In this document: positions 7,934 through 17,075 of the stretch, piece after piece
Layout of the letters: each line of letters begins with the position of its first letter
How positions within the stretch are numbered: position 1 is the stretch's first letter
Source of the DNA: Moorella sp. E308F
GTDB lineage: Bacteria; Bacillota; DSM-521; Neomoorellales; Neomoorellaceae
Assembly (NCBI RefSeq): GCF_006538365.1
Contig: NZ_BJKN01000001.1
Span: 1,111,583-1,175,582, forward strand
Reading direction: 5' to 3'
Length of the DNA: 64,000 bases
Translations under genes and position numbers: made by a program
The notes under the pieces: generated by a model
The model's input: the letters and a program-made list of their open reading frames with translations, nothing else
What the model was told of the DNA's origin: nothing
Database searches by the model: none

Positions 7934-8755
7934 ATGGACGTCCCCTTATCAGAACCCGCCCGGCAATACGAAGACGAAATAGATTTAAGGGAAATTTTGC
8001 TGGTCCTCTGGCGCCAGCGCTGGATGATTACCTTTATCACTCTGGCTGCCGTATTAGCCTCTATCATTGCCAGTCTAGTGTTGCCCCCGGTTTATAGAGT
8101 AGAAGCTCTGATAGAATTAGAAAGGATAGACGCAAAAGCCTTGCAACAAAATGAGGGAAAAGCAATACTTGAGAGCCAGGCTCTCTTAACCACAGCCCTG
8201 GAGCAGCTGGCAGTCCCGGCGGACCCTAAAAGTTTTAAGACCCGGGGGGAAGCGATCAAAGATACCAACTACCTCAAGTTTTTCCTGGAGGGCCGGGATC
8301 CCAGTCAGGTTGCAGCCGTGGCGGCTAAAATGGTGGCCCTTTTTATTGAAGAGAGGAATAAAGTGTATGAGGAGCGTCGGGCGTCGCTGGAAGAAAATCT
8401 ACAAAAAATAAGCCAGGATCTGGAACAATCCAATGCTGAGAAAGAAAAAATTAATGCGCTTATCGCCGGCCTGGAAAAGGCACCTTTAAGCGAAGTCGAG
8501 CAGAAACTTTATACCCTGCAGCTGGTCCAGTTACAGGGAATCCAGGCCCAGGAGAAGGTTGGACTGATAGGGCAGTATCTTTCCCTCCAGGACAGGCTTG
8601 CCGCCATGCACCCGGCCAGGATTATCGATGACATCAGCGAGCCGGAAAAGGTCAGGCCCCGCCTGTTACTCAATGCGGCTGTGGCCCTGGTCCTGGGTAT
8701 AATGACGGGTATTTTCCTTGCTTTAGGCCGCAACTGGCTGGCAGGACCCTCCTAA
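7934..8755 (+). CDS. Wzz-type chain-length determinant-like membrane protein
   Basis: 273 residues with the Wzz architecture: a short cytoplasmic N-terminus (EIDLREILLVLWRQRW), a first membrane helix near residues 31-54 ending in the PPVYRVEALIE motif, a periplasmic-type coiled-coil domain (about 130-215), and a second membrane helix near 243-265. Proteins of this type set polymer length in polysaccharide export. No glycosyltransferase or tyrosine kinase genes flank it, so the polymer is unknown and the gene may be an isolated member. A GGGAGGAGATC Shine-Dalgarno sits at about 7910-7920, a little far from ATG 7934. Confidence 0.75.
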   Translation: MDVPLSEPARQYEDEIDLREILLVLWRQRWMITFITLAAVLASIIASLVLPPVYRVEALIELERIDAKALQQNEGKAILESQALLTTALEQLAVPADPKSFKTRGEAIKDTNYLKFFLEGRDPSQVAAVAAKMVALFIEERNKVYEERRASLEENLQKISQDLEQSNAEKEKINALIAGLEKAPLSEVEQKLYTLQLVQLQGIQAQEKVGLIGQYLSLQDRLAAMHPARIIDDISEPEKVRPRLLLNAAVALVLGIMTGIFLALGRNWLAGPS

Positions 8756-8811
8756 AATTGAACGCCGGGGCGAAAAATATGGTGAAACCTTAAAAAGCTG
8801 GGAGGGTCAAT

Positions 8812-9768
8812 ATGCAAAAAGGCAAAAAGGTTCTAGCTCTGATAGCAGGTGTGGCTCTGGTGTTTTCCTTTGTCCTGCCTGCCTGGGCCAGGGGAGGAGG
8901 AGAAAAGGGCAGGACGTGGGAGTATGAGTTGGAACTGGAAGCCGGGTTACAGGATGATGTACAGCAGGATGCTGACCAGGAGCAGGAAAGAACGAGGGAG
9001 AGGGATCGCGAAAGGGAACAAATAAAGGTTAAGAACGGGAAAAGTGTGGCGAAGCACGTATATAGAGGCGTTGAGAATGCCCTGTTACATGTGAAAAATC
9101 CGGTAGCACGTGCTGCTTTGACAGCAATCCTGGAGGGACGGAGCGTAGCCGAAGCAGTTTATGAAGCCAAGGCGCAGCTTGATACCTGGAAGGACGCAGA
9201 AGAGATTGTTGACGTCACGGAGCAGCTGGAAAATGCCGTCGAAGCCGATACGACCCTTGATGCTGCCACCCGGGCGCAAATTAAGAAGCAGCTGGGCATG
9301 ATGTATTTTAAGGCCGGCAAGTTTAAGGATGCCCGGGAACTGCTGGAAGACGTACTTGAGGAGGAGCCTGATGACGAAGAGGTTTACCGGCAATTAGATC
9401 AGGCTTATGCGGCCAGCGGTGAACTGCAGGTAAAGGTTTTTATCAAAGGGAAAGCGCTGCAATTTGACGTTCCTCCCCGGATTGAAAACAGCAGGGTCTT
9501 GATACCTGTACGGTTCCTGGCCGAGGGGCTGGGCGCAGAGGTAAATTATGATAATGGTGTTGTAGTAATTACCAATAAGGGCTCTACCATTCGCCTGGCA
9601 ATAGGGAGCAATAAAGCCCTGGTAAACGGAGCGACGGTTTATCTGGATGTCCCGGCCCGGGTGGTTGACGGCCGTACCCTCGTCCCTTTAAGATTTGTCA
9701 TGGAAAAATTTAAGGCTAAAGTAGATTATTATGACGGCAGCAACCTGGTGGCCGTGCAGCCTTTATAA
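8812..9768 (+). CDS. Secreted protein with TPR region and copper-amine-oxidase N-terminal-like domain
   Basis: An N-terminal signal peptide (KKVLALIAGVALVFSF, cleavage near AWA at residue 26) is followed by a Glu/Arg/Asp-rich linker, a tetratricopeptide-like helical segment (MYFKAGKFKDARELLEDVLEEEPDDEEVYRQ cut here to its theme, about residues 163-200) and a C-terminal Cu_amine_oxidN1 domain (about 210-318) with its paired motifs SRVLIPVRFLAEGLGAEV and GRTLVPLRFVMEKF. This domain is common in extracellular proteins of thermophilic Clostridia and is thought to be cell-surface structural, not an oxidase. A GGGAGGG Shine-Dalgarno precedes ATG 8812. Confidence 0.8.
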   Translation: MQKGKKVLALIAGVALVFSFVLPAWARGGGEKGRTWEYELELEAGLQDDVQQDADQEQERTRERDREREQIKVKNGKSVAKHVYRGVENALLHVKNPVARAALTAILEGRSVAEAVYEAKAQLDTWKDAEEIVDVTEQLENAVEADTTLDAATRAQIKKQLGMMYFKAGKFKDARELLEDVLEEEPDDEEVYRQLDQAYAASGELQVKVFIKGKALQFDVPPRIENSRVLIPVRFLAEGLGAEVNYDNGVVVITNKGSTIRLAIGSNKALVNGATVYLDVPARVVDGRTLVPLRFVMEKFKAKVDYYDGSNLVAVQPL

Positions 9769-9975
9769 AGCATCAGTTGACGAGGTAACTTTAAGGGCAA
9801 GAGGCCATTCTTCATCCCAATCTTTGATAAGCACCTCGGGGAATGAAAAAAATGGGTTGACAAAAGTTCCTCCCTGGCTTAAAATATCAACTAAGGCAGA
9901 ACGAGAGGAGTATTGATCCAAAGAAGGACGCTTGTTGACGGGAGATACTATCAAGAGGCGTTTCATATTGCCCAA
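9763..9975 (-). CDS. Uncertain small ORF, unknown function
   Basis: A 70-codon minus-strand frame in otherwise empty sequence (9769-10296). From the internal ATG at 9966 it reads MKRLLIVSPVNKRPSLDQYS, which looks protein-like, but I recognise no family and see no clear Shine-Dalgarno. It overlaps the end of the upstream convergent gene by six bases. It may be a remnant. Confidence 0.2.
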   Translation of the reverse strand: MGNMKRLLIVSPVNKRPSLDQYSSRSALVDILSQGGTFVNPFFSFPEVLIKDWDEEWPLALKVTSSTDAL

Positions 9976-10007
9976 ACATGTTATCCAATGATGGAAGCAA
10001 GGTAAAG

Positions 10008-10049
10008 GCGCTTTTCAGGAGTTCCGTCTTCTGAAATAGCGCTTTTTTA
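10008..10049 (+). terminator. Terminator-like hairpin
   Basis: GCGC plus TTTCAG at 10008-10018 pairs with CTGAAA and GCGC at 10031-10042, followed by TTTTTTAT. It lies between the secreted protein gene and the nif operon. Confidence 0.45.
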
Positions 10050-10101
10050 TTCTATTGGCATTCTATCGGCCAGGATTATTAAACCTTTTTTAAACGAGTG
10101 C

Positions 10102-10149
10102 AAGGGTGCTTTAAAGGAGCAAAGCTGCTCCAGGAAAAGCACCCTTTTT
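10102..10149 (+). terminator. Terminator hairpin upstream of nif operon
   Basis: A long stem: AAGGGTGCTT at 10102-10111 pairs with the matching strand ending in AAGCACCCTT, and an inner GGAGC/GCTCC stem extends it. It ends in a run of five T. It isolates the nif operon from upstream transcription. Confidence 0.65.
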
Positions 10150-10164
10150 ACGTTTTGCAGGAAA

Positions 10165-10230
10165 GTCCGGCCGGACGATAAGATACAGGTCATCTTCAGC
10201 CGTTACAGCAGGCATGGAAACTGCAGCGGC
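10165..10230 (+). promoter_or_regulatory. Palindromes upstream of nifH, candidate operators
   Basis: A perfect 12-base palindrome GTCCGGCCGGAC lies at 10165-10176. An imperfect dyad pairs GCCGTTACAG (10199-10208) with CTGCAGCGGC (10221-10230). No clear -24/-12 or consensus sigma-A promoter is seen. Their position 70-130 bases before nifH makes them candidate control sites, but no known regulator box is matched. Confidence 0.25.
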
Positions 10231-10242
10231 TGGGGTGTATAA

Positions 10243-11124
<882 letters not shown>

Positions 11125-11175
11125 AAACCGGAAGCCTCAAGAGAAGATGAAAATTTATATACGGGGGTTATAGCT

Positions 11176-11493
11176 ATGAAAATGCTCCGGGCTATCATTC
11201 GTCCCGAAAAAAGCGAAGAAGTGGTAGATGCCCTGGCTGAAGCCGGATACGTGGCCCTGACCAAAATGGATGTGGTCGGGCGGGGTAAACAAAGAGGTAT
11301 TCATATGGGCAGTATCTACTACGACGAACTGCCCAAAGTAATGATCATGCTGGTAGTGGAAGACAGCCAGGTGGAAGAAGTGGTAGCGATCATTACCAGG
11401 TCAGCCCATACCGGAAACTTCGGTGACGGCAAAATCTTTGTCACACCGGTGGAAGAAGCCTACACCGTACGGACAGGTTCCGCCGGGCTGTAG
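11176..11493 (+). CDS. nifI1: PII-like nitrogenase regulator NifI1
   Basis: A 105-residue GlnB-family protein (MLRAIIRPEKSEEVVDALAEAGYVALTKMDV, C-terminal GDGKIFVTPVEEAYTVRTG signature). In methanogens and many anaerobic bacteria NifI1 pairs with NifI2 to switch nitrogenase activity off post-translationally by binding NifDK in response to 2-oxoglutarate and ATP/ADP. Its place between nifH and nifD, next to nifI2, is diagnostic for that role rather than for general PII. Start ATG 11176 has a GGGGGTTATAGCT leader. Confidence 0.92.
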   Translation: MKMLRAIIRPEKSEEVVDALAEAGYVALTKMDVVGRGKQRGIHMGSIYYDELPKVMIMLVVEDSQVEEVVAIITRSAHTGNFGDGKIFVTPVEEAYTVRTGSAGL

Positions 11494-11509
11494 GGAAAGG
11501 GTGATCTCC

Positions 11510-11872
11510 TTGAAAGAAATAGTTGCCATCATCAGGCCCAATAAAATTAACGCTACCAAAAAAGCCCTTGACGTGTTAGGTTTTCCGGGTATGAACGCCT
11601 GCAAGGTAGTCGGGCGGGGTAAGCAGAAAGGCATTCTTGGGGAAGTAGCCTTCACCGTCAGCCCCGAACTGCAAAACCAGGAGGGTGGGATGAAATACGT
11701 GCCCAAAAGGATGCTTTCCCTGGTGGTAGACGATCAAGACGTGTCCCTGGTTGTGGCGGCAATCATCAAAATCAACCGTACCGGCCAGATTGGCGACGGG
11801 CGTATCTTTATATGTCCTGTTGAGGAAGTAGTACGTATACGCACGGGGGAAAAGGGAGAGACGGCCATCTGA
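11510..11872 (+). CDS. nifI2: PII-like nitrogenase regulator NifI2
   Basis: A GlnB-family protein of 120 residues from TTG 11510 (LKEIVAIIRPNKINATKKALD...). It carries the longer NifI2-type T-loop region (FTVSPELQNQEGGMKYVPKRML) and the C-terminal GDGRIFICPVEEVVRIRTGE motif. It acts with NifI1 on NifDK. The frame is open further upstream (to 11423), but that part overlaps nifI1 and is not PII-like; AAAGGGTGA at 11496-11504 supports TTG 11510. Confidence 0.92.
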   Translation: MKEIVAIIRPNKINATKKALDVLGFPGMNACKVVGRGKQKGILGEVAFTVSPELQNQEGGMKYVPKRMLSLVVDDQDVSLVVAAIIKINRTGQIGDGRIFICPVEEVVRIRTGEKGETAI

Positions 11873-11918
11873 TTGAGAGGGTAGGGGATATTTTCCGTTA
11901 GGGGGGAAGAAGAACATC

Positions 11919-13379
11919 ATGCCGATGGTAAAAATGAAGTGCAACGAAACGATTCCCGAGCGGGATAAGCATATTTACCGCACCGAAAAGGAGAAATCCA
12001 TAATTCCGGCCTGTAATATCGCCACCCTTCCCGGGGATATGACCGAGCGGGGGTGTGCTTTTGCCGGTGCCCGCGGGGTCGTAGGCGGACCAATTGCCGA
12101 CGTCATCCAACTGGTTCATGCGCCCGTAGGTTGTGCCTGGTACACTTGGGGTACGCGGCGCCATCTGTCCGACTTTTATCTCTGGGCTACGCCCACTCGC
12201 CTGACCAATGTTGCCTTCAACCGCCGCTACTGCGTGTGTACCGACATGCAGGAAAAAGACGTTGTTTTTGGAGGCATGAAAAAGCTGGAACGGGCCTGCC
12301 TGGACGCCATCCGGCTCTTCCCTGAAGCAAAGGGCCTGATTATTTTTACCACCTGCACCACCGGCCTGATCGGCGACGACGTGCAGGCGATAGCCCGGCA
12401 GGTTGAGAAGGAAACCGGCAAGCTGATCTTCACTTCCGAATCACCTGGTTGCTCCGGGGTGAGCCAGTCAAAAGGTCACCACGATTTTAACACCCAGTTT
12501 TACCGGCAGATACGGCAGTTAAGGGAGCGCCGGCCGGAGCTAAAAATGAGCGAAGAAGAAAAAACGCCCTATGACATCTGCCTGATTGGCGAGTACAACA
12601 TGGACTGGGATTTAAAGGTGGTGAAGCCCCTCTTTGAAAAAATCGGCGTGCGCGTTGCAGCCGTTTTTAGCGGTAACGAGCGCATCGAAAACCTGGTCAA
12701 GATGCCCGACGTAAAATTAAACGTGGTGCACTGCCAGCGTTCGGCCGAGTATATCGCCCACATGCTGGCAGACGGGTTTAACATTCCCTTTATTCGCGTT
12801 TCCCTCTTCGGGATTAAACAGACTGCGGAAGCGCTGCGGAAAACGGCCGCCTTCTTTGGCCTGGAGGAGCGGGCCGAGGAGGTAATTGCTGAAGAAATGA
12901 AGCGGGTAGAGAAGAGCCTGGCTTTCTACCGGGAAAAGTTAAAGGGCAAGCGGGTGGCCATTTACGTTGGCGGGCCGCGGGTCTGGCACTGGATCAAGCT
13001 GATGGAGGAACTGGGGATGACCGTGGTGGCCGTCGCCTGCACCTTTGCCCACCAAGACGACTATGAAAAGATCAACGCCCGGGCGCCGGAGGGAATGCTG
13101 GTTATCGACAACCCCAACGAGTTTGAAATCGAAGAGATGCTAAAGAGCGAAAAACCGGACCTGTTTTTAACGGGACTAAAAGAAAAGTATATCGCGCGCA
13201 AGATGGGTATTCCTACGGTAAACTCCCATTCTTATGAAAAAGGTCCTTACGCCGGCTTTGTCGGTATGGTTAATTTCGCCCGGGATATTTACCAGGCCCT
13301 TTATGCACCGGTTTGGCAATTCCAGTGGGGCCTTGACGGTGCTCCATTAAAAGACGAGGGGGGAAGGGCATGCAGCTAA
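11919..13379 (+). CDS. nifD: Nitrogenase component I alpha chain, NifD-like with V-type features
   Basis: Catalytic subunit that binds the nitrogenase cofactor. P-cluster ligands C46 (RGCAFAG), C72 (APVGCAWY) and C146 (TTCTTGLIGDD) are present, as are cofactor ligands C272 (NVVHCQRS) and H437 (NSHSYEKGPY), and Q183 and H187 (SQSKGHH), matching Azotobacter Q191 and H195. The N-terminus (MPMVKMKCNETIPERDKHIY) and the cofactor loop GGPRVWHW (351-358) resemble VnfD (GGPRLWHW) rather than Mo NifD (GGLRPRHV). At 486 residues it is of Mo-like length, and no anfG/vnfG gene is nearby. A GGGGGGAAGAAG Shine-Dalgarno precedes ATG 11919. Its last ten bases overlap nifK. Metal type is uncertain. Confidence 0.9.
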   Translation: MPMVKMKCNETIPERDKHIYRTEKEKSIIPACNIATLPGDMTERGCAFAGARGVVGGPIADVIQLVHAPVGCAWYTWGTRRHLSDFYLWATPTRLTNVAFNRRYCVCTDMQEKDVVFGGMKKLERACLDAIRLFPEAKGLIIFTTCTTGLIGDDVQAIARQVEKETGKLIFTSESPGCSGVSQSKGHHDFNTQFYRQIRQLRERRPELKMSEEEKTPYDICLIGEYNMDWDLKVVKPLFEKIGVRVAAVFSGNERIENLVKMPDVKLNVVHCQRSAEYIAHMLADGFNIPFIRVSLFGIKQTAEALRKTAAFFGLEERAEEVIAEEMKRVEKSLAFYREKLKGKRVAIYVGGPRVWHWIKLMEELGMTVVAVACTFAHQDDYEKINARAPEGMLVIDNPNEFEIEEMLKSEKPDLFLTGLKEKYIARKMGIPTVNSHSYEKGPYAGFVGMVNFARDIYQALYAPVWQFQWGLDGAPLKDEGGRACS

Positions 13380-14848
13380 AGGAAATTCCAATTGCAGGCA
13401 TACCTTACGATCAGATAAAAATCGCCAAAGTCCCGGCCACGCCGGAGTATTGTGAGCGGCCGGCAGAGCTGATCCCCTCCACGAGCAGGAGTGTGGTGAT
13501 CAATCCCAACCGTACTTGTATGCCCCTGGGAGCCATGTGGGCGGTGCTGGGAGTAAAAAAGGCAGTTCCCTTTGTCCAGGGCGCCCAGGGTTGTACCACC
13601 TACGTGCGCTATACTTTCAGCCGTATTTTTAAAGAACCGGCCGTTATCGCCACCGCCTCCTTCCATGAGGATGCAGCGGTTTTTGGTGGCCGGCGCAACC
13701 TGGTGGAGGGCATTCGCAACCTGGTGGTACGTTACTGGCCGGAGTTGATTGGTGTAGTGACCACCTGTTCCAGCGAGATTATCGGCGACGATATGGTCAG
13801 CTTTATCAAAATGGCCAGGGCCAACCTGCGCAAAGAGATCGGGGCGAAAAAAGCGGACCAGATCCCCATCGTGCTGGTTAACACCCCCAGCTTTGCCGGG
13901 TCCCACGTGGAAGGTTATGACCGCGCCTCCCGTGCCTTTGTGGAGACCCTGGCTACCACCAGAGGGGAGCCCAACGGCAAGGTAAATATCATCCCCGGCC
14001 TGCTCTACCCGGGCGATATCCGGGAGATCAAACACCTGCTGCGCCACATGGGTATAGAAGCGATAGTGCTCTTTGATATTTCCGATACCCTGGACGCTCC
14101 CCTGGAGCCGCCAACGTCCGTCCCCTACTGGGCTCCCGGCGGCACTGAGGTAGAGGAAATTAAAGATATGGCCAATTCGCTGGCCACCTTTGCCCTGCAG
14201 CCCCACGCCGGCCAGGCCGGGGCCCGCTACCTGGAGCGCAAATACGGCGTGCGTGCCGTGGTGGGGCCGCCGCCGGTGGGAGTACAGGGCACCGATGCCT
14301 TTTTAAAGGCGTTGCGGGAAATAACCGGAAAACCCATCCCCCGGAGCCTCTTAGAGGAAAGGGGACGTTTGGTTGATTCCCTGGCCGACACCTTGCATCA
14401 CACCATGATGAAAAAGGTGGCTGTTATGGGGGACCCTGATATCGTGCTCGGTGTCACTCGCTTCGTGCTGGAAATGGGTATGGAGCCGGTGGCCCTGGCC
14501 GGTGGTACGGCCAGTAAGACCTTCGTCCACGATGTAGAGGCTATCCTGGCCGAGGCAGGGTATGAAGGTGAACCGCCGCTGATCATCAACGGCGGTGACC
14601 TGTTCGAGTTTGAGGAGTACCTGAAAAAACAATCGCGCCTGGACCTGATCATCGGTAATTCCCGGGCCGTAGACATCTCCCGTGAGCTGCAGGTACCACT
14701 GGTGCGGGTAGGTTTTCCTATCTATGACCGCTTCGGTTATCAAAAACGCCCCATTGTCGGTTACCGGGGTGGGGAGATGCTCCTGGCGGAAATTGTCAAC
14801 AGCATGCTGGATTACCAGTACCCGGATGACCGTACCCAGCAGCTGTAA
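13370..14848 (+). CDS. nifK: Nitrogenase component I beta chain
   Basis: Forms the heterotetramer with NifD and shares the P-cluster. Ligands C50 (NRTCMPLGA), C75 (GAQGCTTYVRY) and C133 (TTCSSEIIGDD) are all present, with the S174 counterpart in NTPSFAGSHVEGYD. The 492-residue length lacks the long N-terminal extension of Azotobacter-type NifK and fits clostridial or alternative forms. The start ATG 13370 overlaps nifD by ten bases and has GAGGGGGGAAGG just before it, which suggests translational coupling for equal stoichiometry. Confidence 0.93.
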   Translation: MQLKEIPIAGIPYDQIKIAKVPATPEYCERPAELIPSTSRSVVINPNRTCMPLGAMWAVLGVKKAVPFVQGAQGCTTYVRYTFSRIFKEPAVIATASFHEDAAVFGGRRNLVEGIRNLVVRYWPELIGVVTTCSSEIIGDDMVSFIKMARANLRKEIGAKKADQIPIVLVNTPSFAGSHVEGYDRASRAFVETLATTRGEPNGKVNIIPGLLYPGDIREIKHLLRHMGIEAIVLFDISDTLDAPLEPPTSVPYWAPGGTEVEEIKDMANSLATFALQPHAGQAGARYLERKYGVRAVVGPPPVGVQGTDAFLKALREITGKPIPRSLLEERGRLVDSLADTLHHTMMKKVAVMGDPDIVLGVTRFVLEMGMEPVALAGGTASKTFVHDVEAILAEAGYEGEPPLIINGGDLFEFEEYLKKQSRLDLIIGNSRAVDISRELQVPLVRVGFPIYDRFGYQKRPIVGYRGGEMLLAEIVNSMLDYQYPDDRTQQL

Positions 14849-14865
14849 GGAGATGAGCGAGGCAA

Positions 14866-16248
14866 ATGCTCATTGAAACAATGCCCGAACGGACCGGACA
14901 TCTGGAGCCGGCGAACCTGCCCGCGTGTGAGCGGCAGACCTTACCCGGGGTGATCTCCCAGCGGGCCTGCCTGCTTTACGGAGCCCGCTGGATGCTGGCG
15001 GCCATCAGGGACGCGGTTCACCTCATCCACGGGCCGGTGGGTTGTGCCTACTACAGCCAGACGGTACGACAAAAGAATTACAAGGTGTTTTCTACCGGTC
15101 TGGGAGAAAAGGAGATTATCTTCGGCGGCGGGCAAAAACTGGAAGAGGCTATCAGGGAAGCAGTAAGTTTGTATCCCCGGTCGTCAGCCGTGCTGGTTTA
15201 CACTACCTGCGCGGCAGGACTGATCGGTGAAGACGTGGAGGCAATCTGCAAACAGGCGGCGGCTGCCCTGGGCCTGCCGGTGGTGCCGGTCAACTGCCCG
15301 GGTTTTGGCGGGGTGAGCCAGGGTAACGGGCACGATGTTGCTGCAGCAGCTCTGCTGGAGCATTTTATCGGGCGCGGTTCTGCCGGGACGCCCCTGGAAA
15401 ATAGTGTGAACATCCTGGGCGAGTTTGATGTTCAGGGCGATTTGAAGGAAATTGAGCAGCTATTGCAGCGACTCGGTTTAAATATTATCTGCGCCGTTTC
15501 CGGCCGGGCAACGGTAAAAAATTTGGCCCGGGCTCACCGGGCCAGGCTCAATATCGTCCACTGCGGGCGTACCGGGCGCTGGCTGGCCCGGAGGATGGAG
15601 GAGCGCTTCGGTATTCCCTGGCAGAAGGTATCCTTTTTCGGTTTGGACGCAACCGCGGCGGCACTGCAGGCCATCGCTGCTTTCTTTAACCGTCCGGAGG
15701 CGGCCGCGTGGGTAGAAAAGGAGGCGGAAGCCACCAGGCAGAGGGCGCTTCCTTACCTGGGACGCCTGGCGGGCAAACGGGTGGCCCTGTTTTTTGGCGC
15801 TTCACGTATGGGTTCCATGGCCGGGGCCTTCAGGGAATTGGGTATGGAGGTGGTTTTATGCGGCTCCCAATTCGGCTGTCAGGAAGATTATACCGAATCC
15901 CGCCGCTGCCTGGGCCGGGGAACGCCGCTGATCGATGACGCTCACCAGCGGGAGCTGGAGGAATTCTGGCACCGCTACCGGCCGGATTTGCTGGTGGGGG
16001 GTACCAGGGAGAGATTTGTGGCCCATAAGATGGGAATACCCTTCCTGGTCTTTCCCCAGGAAACAAGCCCTTATGCCGGCTTCAACGGTTTTGTGCATCT
16101 GGCCCGGGAAGCGGCGGCCCTGGTGGGAGCGCCGGTGTGGCGGTTGAGCAACAACGAGCTCTTGCGGGAAGAAGGAGAAGAAAAGATGGCTGAATATGTA
16201 CGGTATGTGGAGAGGGGGAAAAAGGAGAATGGGAGATCCAGCCTATGA
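14866..16248 (+). CDS. nifE: Nitrogenase cofactor scaffold protein NifE
   Basis: A NifD-paralogous scaffold on which the NifB product is matured to the final cofactor. C35 (SQRACLLYGAR), C60 (GPVGCAYYSQ), C115 (TTCAAGLIGED) and C233 (LNIVHCGRT) correspond to the cluster-binding cysteines of NifE. The final histidine cofactor ligand of NifD is not kept (PQETSPYAGFNGF), as expected for NifE. At 460 residues it is full length. Its normal partner NifN is not encoded anywhere in the window; nifB follows directly, overlapping the 3' end by 20 bases. AAGGAGATGAG precedes the ATG. Whether it works as a homomer or with NifK is an open question. Confidence 0.88.
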   Translation: MLIETMPERTGHLEPANLPACERQTLPGVISQRACLLYGARWMLAAIRDAVHLIHGPVGCAYYSQTVRQKNYKVFSTGLGEKEIIFGGGQKLEEAIREAVSLYPRSSAVLVYTTCAAGLIGEDVEAICKQAAAALGLPVVPVNCPGFGGVSQGNGHDVAAAALLEHFIGRGSAGTPLENSVNILGEFDVQGDLKEIEQLLQRLGLNIICAVSGRATVKNLARAHRARLNIVHCGRTGRWLARRMEERFGIPWQKVSFFGLDATAAALQAIAAFFNRPEAAAWVEKEAEATRQRALPYLGRLAGKRVALFFGASRMGSMAGAFRELGMEVVLCGSQFGCQEDYTESRRCLGRGTPLIDDAHQRELEEFWHRYRPDLLVGGTRERFVAHKMGIPFLVFPQETSPYAGFNGFVHLAREAAALVGAPVWRLSNNELLREEGEEKMAEYVRYVERGKKENGRSSL

Positions 16249-17044
16249 AGAGATAACCAGGGAACATCCATGCTACAACAAAGCCGCTGCCAGGTGGTTC
16301 GGGCGCATCCACCTGCCGGTAGCGCCGGACTGTAACATAAAGTGTCGCTATTGTACCCGGCTCTACGATTGCGCCAATGAAAACCGACCCGGCGTGACCA
16401 GCCACCTGATGGCCCCTGGGGAAGCCCTGCAGCACGTGCAGCGGCTGGTGGAAAGGGACAGGTGCATCCGGGTGGTAGGCGTTGCCGGTCCCGGGGAGCC
16501 CCTGGCCAATAAGGCCACGATCCATACCCTGCGGCTGGTACATCGCCGCTTTCCGGGGCTGATAAAATGTATCAGCACCAACGGGTTGTTGTTGACCGAA
16601 AGCCTGCCGGCGCTGCGGGAAGCAGGGGTGCGGGCGGTGACGGTGACGGTGAACGCCGTTTCCCCGGCGGTAGGCAGCCGGATTTACGATTACGTATCTT
16701 ACCGGGGACGGGTATATAAGGGAACTGCCGGGGCGGAACTGCTGTGGCGGGCCCAGCATGAGGGTATTCGCCAGGCCCGGGAATCGGGCATGGTCGTTAA
16801 AGTAAACAGCGTGCTCATTCCCGGAATCAATGACCATCACCTGGAAGAGGTGGCCCGGGCGGTGAAGGCGGCCGGGGCGCATGTCATGAACATAATTCCC
16901 CTGATTCCCCAGGGGGAATTTGCCGGACTGCTACCACCGCCGCCGGCGCGGGTCAACCTGTTGCGCCGGAAGTTGTCGCCCATTATTGACCAGATGTCCC
17001 ACTGCCGGCGCTGCCGGGCGGACGCGGCGGGGAGGCTGGGATGA
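16229..17044 (+). CDS. nifB: NifB radical SAM cofactor-core synthase (short form)
   Basis: Builds NifB-co, the 8Fe-9S-C core of nitrogenase cofactors. The radical SAM motif CNIKCRYC is at residues 35-42 (C35, C39, C42), preceded by HPCYN and the FGRIHLPVAPDC signature, with CISTNG in the barrel and a C-terminal MSHCRRC motif supplying further cluster cysteines. At 271 residues it lacks the C-terminal NifX-like domain of proteobacterial NifB and is not fused to NifN as in some clostridia. The frame is open from 16196; ATG 16229 with AAAAAGGAG before it is the best start and gives a conventional N-terminus. It overlaps the end of nifE. Confidence 0.9.
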   Translation: MGDPAYEEITREHPCYNKAAARWFGRIHLPVAPDCNIKCRYCTRLYDCANENRPGVTSHLMAPGEALQHVQRLVERDRCIRVVGVAGPGEPLANKATIHTLRLVHRRFPGLIKCISTNGLLLTESLPALREAGVRAVTVTVNAVSPAVGSRIYDYVSYRGRVYKGTAGAELLWRAQHEGIRQARESGMVVKVNSVLIPGINDHHLEEVARAVKAAGAHVMNIIPLIPQGEFAGLLPPPPARVNLLRRKLSPIIDQMSHCRRCRADAAGRLG

Positions 17045-17075
17045 GATTTTATGCCCTGCCCTGGAGGTGAGGCTG

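Noticed and set aside
13376-14206. 276-codon minus-strand frame opposite nifK
   Set aside because: A shadow of nifK; no ribosome site and a Gly/His-rich, non-natural composition.
16920-17075. Longer N-terminus for nifV
   Set aside because: The extension overlaps nifB in another phase, is Cys/Arg-rich and unlike any homocitrate synthase; a good ribosome site supports ATG 17076.
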